64,000 nucleotides of DNA, from assembly GCF_029962835.1 (NCBI RefSeq), contig NC_080582.1, positions 73,342,177 to 73,406,176 on the forward strand. The letters are read 5' to 3'. The notes below the pieces were generated by a model. It was given only the letters and a program-made list of their open reading frames with translations, was not told the DNA's origin and did not search any database. Below, in pieces: positions 55,681 to 64,000 of the stretch; the stretch's first letter is position 1; each line of letters begins with the position of its first letter. The DNA is from Magnolia sinica (taxonomy: Eukaryota > Streptophyta > Magnoliopsida > Magnoliales > Magnoliaceae). Position numbers and translations under genes: made by a program.

Positions 55681-56230
55681 ATCTAATTATATGACACCTC
55701 ATCGGTCTTTCCTTGGGAGAGGGAATGCCCAAGATCCTTCTACACCTTCTAGATCTCCAGTTGTCAACCACATCCTTTTGAGGGATTAAATCTGCCCACC
55801 ATTTTATTCGAGCAATGGAGGAAGCGACCCTCATCTTGCGTCCCTCATATTTTGCTTCATTCCTAGCATGCCATATTACCCAGTAAATGAGAATAGGGAG
55901 TAGGTACCTGATAATGGCTGGTGCTCCATCAGCAGTCTCAGTAAGTCGCCACTGCAGCATTCTCCCTATGACGTTTTGATTTGGCATGATAGGAATCCCA
56001 CAGCAGCCGCCAAAATGGGACCAAAGTGCAGCCGCGTGCTAGCCATGCAGGAACAGATGATCAATAGAATCAGCTTTGGGCAAAGCTCATTGAACATCAC
56101 CTAAGCAACAGGTGCAGATGGATGCCAGCGAAATCTCTCTAGACTGAACCCGATCATCCACTGCAATTGCCCCATGCAGCAGCCTCCAGCAGAAAATTGA
56201 AATTTTTGGGGGCATATTCTTGAGCCATGG
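55679..56230 (-). pseudogene. LINE E zinc-binding region
   Basis: Near 56130-56060 the minus strand gives 'ASICTCCLGDVQ', then 'ADSIDHLFLHG', the Cys-x2-Cys...His pattern. 55987 down: 'NQNVIGRMLQWRLTETADGA' and 'ILIYWVIWHARNEAKYEGRK', the usual link to RNase H. Confidence 0.8.
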
Positions 56231-56239
56231 CCACTTACT

Positions 56240-57900
56240 CTAGCTGATGTTCAGAGAGGAAGCCCAGCTCACCTTCCAAGCCAATTTTATAGTGAATTTT
56301 TCTGACGGGTCAAAAGGCCAAAACCGTTCATCTTCTCCATCATATGAGATCGCGTAGCCTCCATTAAAGATGCGAGCTAGGACCTGGTTTGGAAGGAAAG
56401 TGAGAGTTGATGACGAAGGGAGAGGTCCTGCCACACCCAAGAAATCTCTAAGCTTTAGACCCCTCAACTCTATAGGAATTGGAGCGGAAACAAGCCTCAG
56501 AATAGGACCTAATCCGGTCCAATTGTCCTCCCACAGATTTATGTCCCCACGACCCACCTTCCATTGGGCACAGTTAAGAATAAATGGTAAATGTTGTCTG
56601 ATTTTATCCCACAATGGGGAAACTGACGTTGAAACTCTGACTGGGGAGTCCTCCCTCAGGTCCCTATGATGCTTGGCTCGCATAAGAGAGGCCCAGGGAC
56701 TGACAATCTGCCCAAACTTCACTTCCCACGCCATCTTCATCTTGAGAGCACCCATAACTTCTTTAAGACGTCTGATCCCAAGACCGCCTTCTTTAATAGG
56801 CCTAGCAATTCTCGCCTAAGCAATCCAGGGCAGTTTGCTTTTGCCATCTGACCAACCCCAGAAAAAATGAGCAAAAAACCTTTCCAATCTTCCGATAACT
56901 TGAGCAGGAACATGCATAGCTGACATGGTATGGATGGGGGATAGACCCCAGAACATGCTTAATAAGAGTCAGTCTACCAGGTTGGAAAAAAAACTTTGAC
57001 TTCCACCCACTAACTCTACGCTTGATCTTGTCTACTAGGAACTAGAAATCTGCTACCTTGGAGCTACCTCACTGAAGAGGTACTCCTAGATACTTTACTC
57101 TATCGGTCGCCATAAAAAACCTAAAAGACATTTAATATTTCTAGCCCTCCCAGCTAGTAACCCCTTAGGACCGAAAAAATAACTCTTCCTGTAGTTAATT
57201 TTTTGGCCCGATGCCTCTTGGTACTTTTCGATAAACCGTTTGGCTGCCAAGAGCGATCTGCGACTCCCATTGAGAAAAAGCAGAGTATCATCTGTGAAAA
57301 GAAGGTGGGATGGGGTGGGGCAGCCACGTTTTAGCTTAAATGGCTGAATTTTATTGGACCCCATCATGGTTTTGAGACTTAATGAAAAGGCTTCTAAGGC
57401 GAGGATGAATAAAGTTGGTGATAGAGGGTCACCTTGGTGTAGCCCTCTCGACGATTTGAAAAAACCTGACGCCTCACCGTTCACCAGTACTAAGAACCAG
57501 TTATTGGCCCAACACTTCTCCAGCAATTCGATCCACCTTTCACTAAACCCGAACTTGGAGTGGACTGATTTCAAGAAATTCCAATCCACCCTATCATATG
57601 CTTTCTCCACATCCAACTTGATAATAATATTTCCCTCACACACCTTTCTGTTAATGTCTCTCACCACCTCCTGAGCTAGCACTATATGTTGTAAGAGATA
57701 TCATTGCCTTGAACGAATGCCCCCTGCTCTTTAGAAATTAGCGCTTAGGCGGGATTTTGGCTAACCTTGTGGCAATAACTTTAGCGAAGATCTTATAGAT
57801 AACATTGCAAAGGCTGATTGGCCTGAAATTTGAAAAGTTGGAGGCTGAAGGGCTTTTGGGGATAAGACAGATTAGGGAAGCGGAGAAGGCTCTCGGCATC
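56240..57900 (-). pseudogene. LINE E reverse transcriptase and thumb
   Basis: 58172-57738: 'YGAPCSDGFLVAFFMDCWDT', 'NFRPISLCNVIYKIFAKVIA'. 57682-57095: 'NIIIKLDVEKAYDRVDWNFL', 'SRGLHQGDPLSPTLFILALE', 'PSHLLFTDDTLLFLNGS', 'YQEASGQKINYRKSYFFGPK'. Both catalytic aspartates (TDD) are present. 56755-56240: 'VSPWASLMRAKHHRDLREDS', 'WKVGRGDINLWEDNWTG'. The 195-residue RT frame is the longest LINE RT fragment in the window. Stops occur near 57700 and 57090. Confidence 0.9.
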
Positions 57901-58640
57901 TCACCTCTAGCAAAGAAAGCAGTCACTGTTTTGTGGATATCTACCCCCACCGTATCCCAACAGTCCATGAAAAATGCCACTAAAAAGCCATCTGAGCAGG
58001 GGGCCCCGTATCTCAGGGACGAAAAGATCGCCTTTTTAACTTCAGAGAAGGACGGAGCAGCTAAAAGGAGCCAATTATCTTCCGCAGTGACCAGGCAAGG
58101 GATATTTTGGGTGAACTCGGTGTGGCAAGAAGTATCTTCCGCCGAGAAAAGCTTCTGAAAAAAAGTCACCACTGCTGCCTTGATTTCGTCTTACGTGGAG
58201 AAGACATTTCCGACTGCATCTTGGATGAACGAGATTATCACACGTCTTGCTATGTCTCTCGCCGAAGCATGGAAGAAGCTTGTATATCTATCACCTTCCG
58301 TTAACCATGAATTCCTCGCCTTTTGTTTCCAATAGACTTCTTCCATCAACTAGAGATGGTCGATTTGCTGTTTGATGGCCACACTTTATTGAATGAGTTC
58401 ATCATCGACTTCATCCTGCAATCGCACATCAATGATCTCAAGGTCTTCCTCCGCTCTTTGGATCTGATGGAAAATGTTGTGAAAAGTCTCTTTGTTCCAG
58501 ACCTTCAGAAGCTGCTTGCATTTCTTCATCTTAAGCTACATGTTGATCATAGGTAGGGGAGAGTATTCCCCCTCCTAAGCTCTCTTGATCAGCGGCTGAA
58601 ATGAATCGTGAAGCGATCACATTCTATGGAAGCGGAACGG
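57900..58640 (-). pseudogene. LINE E linker between endonuclease and RT
   Basis: 58172 down begins with 'MVTFFQKLFSAEDTSCH', the segment before RT. Above it, to 58640, several short frames on the minus strand carry 'KCKQLLKVWNKETFHNIFHQ' type text, the standard linker. Frame breaks are frequent. Confidence 0.75.
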
Positions 58641-58642
58641 CT

Positions 58643-59370
58643 TCACCTTAGGCTGGAAATGGCTGGGGAATGAGAGCAACAAAGGAGCATGATCAGATTT
58701 ATTTCTCGATAAATGCTGAACTTAGAAGGATGAAAAAATAGCCCCCCAACTGATGTTGAAGAGCACTCTATCCAGCTTGCCCCAAACGTGCGCTGCCCCC
58801 TCTTGTTGTTGCACCATGTAAACCTGTTGACAGAATAGCCTGCGTCCTGCAAAGAGGAGGCCTGGACTGCCTCAAAGAAGTTAGCCGAGCTAGCCGTGTC
58901 AGTCATACGGGCTCCCAGCTTCTCGCTCGCATTTAAGACCGCGTTGAAATCCCCTCCAACTGCCCACGACCCTCAAATCGAGCTGGCCAGATTAGAAATC
59001 TCTCTCCACAAAGTTCTCCTCTCGATCTTGTTGCAACTAGCATAAACAATGGATATGTAGGTCGGCTCATTAAAAACCTGCAATGACAAGCTTAGCGAAA
59101 GCATTTGATCTAACGAATTAACCACAGTTACATTTAGGAAATGGTGGTGAAAAATCCAGACTTTACCCCCTTCCTTGTAGTTAGATAGCGAGGAGTGAAA
59201 TCCGAGCTTCAGCCCAATTGCGACTCTTCTGTCTTCTCTTAACACTGGCTCCAATATAGCAATAAAGCACGAGTTGTACTTTTGGATAAGATCCTTTAAA
59301 GATCTCATGGTAGGCGTATTGCCCACCCCACGAGCATTCTAAATGATGGCTCTATCCATCTGTAACACAC
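58643..59370 (-). pseudogene. LINE E endonuclease
   Basis: From 59350: 'NARGVGNTPTMRSLKDLIQK', 'FIAILEPVLREDRRVAIGLK', 'GGKVWIFHHHFLNVTVVNS', 'ISIVYASCNKIERRTLWREI'. Then 'GGDFNAVLNAS' in another frame near 58950, and 'VQASSLQDAGYSVNRFTWCN' (58906 down). The catalytic Glu (LEP) and the GDFN Asp are visible. A stop at 58973 and a frameshift near 58640 break it. Confidence 0.88.
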
Positions 59371-59392
59371 CCGGAGTTCACAGCCCTGCACT

Positions 59393-60875
59393 TCAGTCTC
59401 CTAAGTCTGCTAGTCCATATTCCTGCTTCAATGCACCTACTAGTTTTCCTTGCAACGTGTTTCCCCTGACTTTCTGTTTCTGAGTGGCAATTAGATCTAG
59501 GGAGGGTGAACCTGTTGTAGCACCTACAATTGTATTAATCTGGGGCTCTGCATCCATCTCTTTCATCTCCCTATAAGGGTCTGGATTCTGATTAAGCTTG
59601 ACAGTGGGCAACTTCTGGAAAAATGACGAGAGATCTACTACTAGTTGGGGTCGAGCCTCGTCATCGCTGGACATCATTTCTTGCTACATTGGATTTTCAG
59701 GAGCACTCTCTAACTGAGCTTTGAGCCAAGGAGGTTCAAACTATTTGTCAGGATCTAGGTGCTGGTTCAGTAAGGTAGCTCCAACAGATCTAGCTCTAAT
59801 CCTGTTTGGGAACCCAGAGTAGATGGTCCCTGTGTGTAGAGAGATAGGTATTGTTGGGAGGGCTGCTTCAAACGGATCCTGCAACTGATCTCTCCACTGA
59901 TCCTCACAAGCTGAGCTGGGGACCTCCTTAGAAGGAATAACTGAGGCCAAAAAGGTCATGTCTGAGCCTACTTGGAATGGGATGGGAGCTAGACAATCTG
60001 ATATAGGTGGATCCGTAGATTCTGAATCCAAATAGTCAGGAGTAGAGCTGAGAAAAGCCCCTACAGATTGTCTATAAGAGTTAGAAAATTGAAAGGGCTT
60101 TGTAGCTATTGCCAGGGGCCTCCACATACCACTATTTGAGCCATCTGGATGTCCATCTTTGGGCATCATAAGGCTAAATTCAATGAGTTCTGGTATATTT
60201 GTCGGGACTGCGTTGACACCGAAGTAGAGGGGACAGTCTGGAGAGTGGGGTGGCAGGGTTCAGAGCTTAGTAAGGGGGGGTGGGTGATGCGGTTGTTGGG
60301 ATCAGGGCAGGTATTGTTAGGTAATGTAGGCAGGGCATTTGAGCAAACAGGTTTGTGGGCAGTTGAGTGAACAGGTGTACGGGTTAATTGGGCTAGGGGC
60401 GAGGTTAGACTCTGCTGGGCATTTTCACAAGCAGTAGGAGCGTCGGTAATAGTAGGCAGTTGGGGAGTGGGGAAAGATCGCAAGACCCACTCCCTAGTTG
60501 ATTGTGGAGCCTATTTCTCCTGACAATCTTCCACATTTGTTCTTTGTGCATGAGCATCCTGAGGGTCTCTCACCACTACTTCTTTAAGAGAACCCACAAT
60601 GGGGTAAAAAATACCATTCACTCAAAGCAAGCGAACTCTATTGAACTGAGAATCAGGGGCAAGAATTACCTTTACCCTGGAAAAAGCCTAAGAACTACCA
60701 CTGGAAGCCACACTATCAATTTCTTCCACTATACTAAATATGCTCGCCAGCTTTTCAATAGCCGCTGGATATCACGCATGGGGAGGGATGCCTCGCAGCC
60801 AGATCCAGACTCCTTGCCCGAAAGCCGGGGATATCAGTGACTTTTTGATGAGCTTTACCATTAGCATATTGAGTA
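59393..60875 (-). pseudogene. LINE E ORF1 (Gag-like), 5' end missing
   Basis: The high-coordinate end shows 'GQGVWIWLRGIPPHA' and 'YPAAIEKLASIFSIVEEIDS' and 'FSRVKVILAPDSQFNRVRLL', the DUF4283-like domain of plant LINE ORF1 (assigned from memory). A Pro/Thr/Ser-rich region follows (60483-60170), then 'PISDCLAPIPFQVGSDMTFL', and a C-terminal frame ending at 59393 with 'LQGKLVGALKQEYGLADLGD'. ORF1 binds LINE RNA. Stops break it at about 60770, 60490, 60165 and 59690, and its start is cut off at the MITE. Confidence 0.75.
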
Positions 60876-60879
60876 AATT

Positions 60880-61115
60880 CTGTAGGGTCCACTGTTATTT
60901 ATTTATTTTATCCACTCCGTTCATGCATGTTAACAGATAATTTGAGGTCTAATGAACAAAAAGGAAGCATATCCAAAGCTCAAGTGGACCACACCATAGG
61001 AAATATTGTGATTGAACCTCTACCATTGAAATTTTCTTGGAGGCCAAAGAAGTTTTGGATCAAGCTGATGTTTGTGTTTTCTCTTCATTCATATCTTTTT
61101 GATATTATGAACAAC
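60880..61115. mobile_element. Foldback MITE family, half copy 5
   Basis: Contains 'tgtagggtccactgttattt', 'aaagctcaagtggaccacac' and 'gttttggatcaagctgatgt'. It stops abruptly near 61115 without its second arm. 61116-61384 has nothing I recognise. Confidence 0.6.
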
Positions 61116-61384
61116 TTTTAACCACTTTTGGACAATCTGATTGGTCTAGATTGAAGAGTAAATAACTTCAGATGTTTAATTAAAATTCACTCAAATTGTT
61201 GATCAATCTTGTATGCCCAATATCTTTCTCATATGTAACATGATCGGGGCGAGTAACTAGTCAAATTGAGGGTAATGATCAGTAAAATAGAGTGAATGAA
61301 CCAGACATGTAAAATGGGCCAAATATTCTAGTCAAAATTGTGACCCAACTTATTGACACCTGAGAACGTAAGAATTAATTTAGT

Positions 61385-62020
61385 AAGTTTTGTGGGGCCC
61401 ATCATGATGTGTGTCGAACATCAACACCGTGCATTTAATGTGTCCCCTTTAGGTAATGAGATATCTCAAAAATCATCTGTATACGAAACTCAGGTGGGCC
61501 ATACCATCTAAAACTATATGAAGACATACCAAAATATATAAAAGCACTTGGTGGGGCCCACATAAGTTTTAGATGCGGCTGAAACTTGGTCTGACCCCTC
61601 ATCCAAGTGGCACACACATAATGAATAGGCTGGATATGTGAATCACATCTAGGTGGGCCCAATATATGATTATGAATGAGACAGGTCCAAGGCTTAAGTA
61701 TTGGAGCACAGAGTGGGGATTGAACGTCCACTATAAAAAACTTCTTGGAGAAGTTTCAGATCAAGCTGATATTTGTGTTTTCACTTCATCCACGTCTACA
61801 TGACATTATAAAAAGGTTGGATGGTAAAAAAAAAATATCACAGTGTCCCTTGGAAAGGTTTCAATGGTGGGTGTCATTATCACTACAGCTTCCTTTGGTG
61901 TGGTTCACAGGAGTTGTGAACCTGCTTCATTTTTAGGAGCATACCTTAAAATGATATGAGAAAAATGATGAACAGAGTGGATAAAATAGTTACATCATGG
62001 TGCGCCCCATGGAGCCCTAC
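61385..62020. mobile_element. Foldback MITE family, copy 6 (diverged, enlarged)
   Basis: The left end ttttgtggggcccatcatga is mirrored by the right end acatcatggtgcgccccatg. The middle (61500-61735) differs from other copies and carries a second pair of 'tggtggggcccac'-type phrases, so another related copy may be nested inside. Confidence 0.6.
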
Positions 62021-62029
62021 CCGAACTTA

Positions 62030-62415
62030 TTTTCGAGAAATATTACTTTTACCGTTGAAATCATATTTCGTCGGCAAAAGATTCCCGCCCATACCAAATA
62101 TATTCCCACCGAGAGGTTATTTTTACCGACGTTATACAATATCATCGATATAGGAGATTTTTACTGACGAAAGAAAATCGTCAGTAAAGGTAAACAAAAT
62201 GAACGGTGGACATATTATTTCACTTTGTGTGGTTGATCATAGATGTTGATTTGTAATTTTTGTTTTTGGTGTAGCTAATAAGTATATTTAAAAACATATG
62301 TACAGAGTGGATGGGGCTGATGGAGCACGGGTGGGCCCAAATATTTTTACAACCTTTTACTGATGAATGGTGACAAGTATTACCAACGAAAATTTTCGTC
62401 GGTAATAAGGTTATG
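62030..62415. repeat. Repeated 'accgacgaaa / ttcgtcggtaa' motifs (CACTA-like subterminal repeats)
   Basis: Palindromic short motifs recur: tttcgtcggcaaaag, tttttaccgacgtt, tttttactgacgaaagaaaatcgtcagtaaa, tattaccaacgaaaattttcgtcggtaata. Such clusters sit inside the ends of plant CACTA elements. No CACTA terminus was found at either edge. A phrase of the foldback family (62195-62345) is mixed in. Confidence 0.45.
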
Positions 62416-62458
62416 TTTTAAGCCAAAACGACTCCAGCGCTCATCCATCTGCCTTAGT

Positions 62459-62589
62459 CGGTCTCTCTCTCTCTCTCGTTGTCACTGTCGCTCTCTCTCT
62501 CTCTCATTGTTGCTCTCTCTCTCTCTCTCATTCTCTCTCTCATTCTCTCTCTCCACCCATGCTCATTGCCGAAGCCCTACCCACGCACG

Positions 62590-62625
<36 letters not shown>
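62459..62625. repeat. (CT)n microsatellite
   Basis: Long CT runs broken by gttgt, cattgttg and a 50-base non-repeat part. The open frames of Leu/Ser across it are by-products. 62640-63201 follows, with no recognised gene. Confidence 0.9.
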
Positions 62626-62626
<1 letters not shown>

Positions 62627-63201
62627 AAGCTCAGTAGAGGTATTTCTCTCTGTCTCTCAATCTCTCTCAATCTCAATGACGATTTAGGGATTTAGGGATT
62701 TTAGGGTGGATTGTCCAAAATCGGAATTTGGGGATTTTTTGGGTGATTACTGATTTGATTCCTAAAATCATTACTAAAAGCTTTAGAAGTGTTTATTTAG
62801 CTTAATAAATTAATTACTTATTAAGAATTAATTATGAAACTAGCACTTTTGTGGAAATGACTTGGAGATGTATCCAAGAAAGCTTTTGAGCTAGGCAGAC
62901 TTCATTTGAGATGGGTGAAACACATGTCAGATCTATGAGTGTGTGGCACATGTCAGAGATCAGGGCCATTATCAGGTAGGGGGCACTTTGGACATGCCAT
63001 GTACCAAGCATTACGGTAGCACATTCATCAAGTGAGCCACACATGTCCTTTGAATTTGGATTGCTGGACTATTTTACAACCTATTATTCCTACAGAAGCT
63101 TGATCAGCTTAATCAGCAGGCCAACTTTTTTTTTTTTGTCTATGGCATTTCATGGTGTACCGTGCTTGATGAATGGCCTAGATATCTGACACGTGCCATC
63201 C

Positions 63202-64000
63202 ACCTATGACTTTATGATCTATATCTCAAAAGATTTCCTGAGCAAGAGCACAACTTTCAGCAATGAATCTACCTTACACGAAAGCCCCTTGTTCGACCGA
63301 GACGATTTTGGGAAGAATCCCACCTACCTGTTAGCAATAATTTTACAGAAAATCTTATAGATGATTACATAAGCTAATAGGTCTAAAATTAGAAAATTTT
63401 ACTAAAGAGGGTGTCTTAAGGATAAGAAAAATAAGGGTCAATGTGAAGGCCCTGGGGAGAGTCCCTCCTCTGAAGAAAGAATGGACTGCCTTTAATAAGT
63501 CTTGACCCACTGTGTTCCAACAGGCTTGGAAGAACACCCCAGAGAAGCCGTCAAGGCCAGGCGCTGGAGATGGAAGAGCATTAACTGCCCTGAGCACCTC
63601 TTCCATGGATGGTTTAAGAACTAAGGACCGATTATCACCTTCTGTTACGCATGGAGGAATCACCTCGAGGACCTCCCCCATATGGGTTGCATGCTTAACC
63701 CACAAGAGGCTATCATAGAAGTCGATGGCAGCACGCTTAATGGATTCACTGTCAGTCACCACCGTCCCCCCATCCAGCTATATCTCTTTTATTCTAGATC
63801 TCCTCATTCTCTCGATAGTGACGCCATAGAAGTATTTGGTGTTTTGATCTCCCTCGTAAAACCACTAGACCCTAGAATTTTGCTTCCAAAACACTTCTTC
63901 GCAGTGTTTAAGGGTCAGCCTATCCCTAGCCAACTATAATGACTATTGAATATGAGTATCCGAGGATCTCTAGGCAACGTTCTTAGCTATGTGAAGGTCA
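63202..64000 (-). pseudogene. LINE D, 5' part (linker and RT start), runs off the window
   Basis: 63762 down: 'LLWVKHATHMGEVLEVIPPC', 'VLRAVNALPSPAPGLDGFSG', 'LKAVHSFFRGGTLPRAFT', 'VKFSNFRPISLCNHL'. In another frame to 63215: 'VEQGAFVXGRFIAESCALAQ' and 'DIDHKV', which is exactly where the LINE D RT (54938) takes up. Upstream of 63762 the linker is in broken frames. Confidence 0.82.

Larger units (their letters stand above)
54940..63201 (-). mobile_element. 8.2-kb inserted block with LINE E at its 3' side
   Basis: The block is flanked by ACCTCTGACTTTT (54927-54939) and ACCTATGACTTTT (63202-63214). LINE D's RT frame breaks at the first and its upstream part at the second, at the same point of the protein. 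So the block inserted into LINE D. Its low-coordinate edge is a T-rich tail of LINE E, as expected for a minus-strand LINE insertion. LINE E coding sequence runs to about 60875. The remaining 2.3 kb holds foldback MITE and CACTA-like DNA, presumably inserted in, or part of, the LINE's 5' end. Confidence 0.78.

Noticed and set aside
62363-62695. A 110-codon open frame of Leu/Ser repeats
   Set aside because: It is read through the CT microsatellite and has no domain or conserved start.
1-64000. tRNA, rRNA or small nuclear RNA genes
   Set aside because: No cloverleaf with A/B boxes and no ribosomal sequence was recognised by reading; a covariance search was not possible.

Overview
The window is nuclear DNA from a flowering plant. 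It is almost entirely nested transposable elements, with no intact host gene. The evidence is: plant LTR-retrotransposon lineages (Tat-like and Athila-like Ty3/gypsy, and Ty1/copia) with the usual primer-binding sites; plant L1-type LINEs carrying a C-terminal RNase H; a PIF/Harbinger-type MITE; and retrocopies of two plant mRNAs (a glycine-rich RNA-binding protein and an RraA-like protein). A foldback MITE family whose arms read 'gtggggcccaccatgatgtatgtg' in split form recurs at least six times. I associate such sequences with magnoliid-type genomes, but that placement is a weak guess.

Layout. 1-1210: foldback MITE copies. 1211-11857: one Tat-like gypsy element on the minus strand (LTRs 1211-1952 and 11122-11857). 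It has decayed gag, protease, RT, RNase H and integrase, plus an opposite-strand accessory gene (2631-5080) with its own TATA box and intron-like signals. 11858-13570: unassigned AT-rich DNA with a short LTR-like relic. 13571-30270: a plus-strand LINE tail split by a copia element (13919-30034, perfect 5-bp duplication CTTCC). That copia element is itself split by an Athila-like element (14580-22092), and its 5' LTR holds a chimeric LINE/RraA retrocopy (about 28640-29547). 30270-31716: unassigned, with a perfect hairpin and microsatellites. 31716-35815: 5'-truncated LINE A (minus). 36240-45160: a plus-strand LINE (C), interrupted by LINE B (minus, 36970-41367), by a 514-bp retroposon with an 18-bp duplication, and by a PIF/Harbinger-type MITE. 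LINE B in turn contains a GRP retrocopy with a 13-bp duplication.

45170-50210 looks like the 3' end of an Ogre/Tat-like gypsy element, with an 81-bp minisatellite (46300-47640) and a putative LTR. 51087-52010 is another LINE RNase H tail. LINE D occupies 52432-54939 and resumes at 63202-64000. The 8.2-kb block between carries the near-complete LINE E (ORF1, endonuclease, RT, RNase H) at its 3' side, and foldback and CACTA-like DNA at its 5' side. A 13-bp near-perfect duplication flanks the block.

The sequence works as a stratigraphic record rather than a set of cooperating genes. Target-site duplications and restored reading frames give the order of insertion. The LTR elements all have damaged RT active sites, often by G-to-A or C-to-T changes. 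The features most worth a second look are the antisense gene of the Tat element, the LINE-RraA chimera, the lightly damaged GRP retrocopy, the 81-bp minisatellite, the unknown 514-bp retroposon, and a conserved C-terminal tail shared by the LINE ORF2 proteins.
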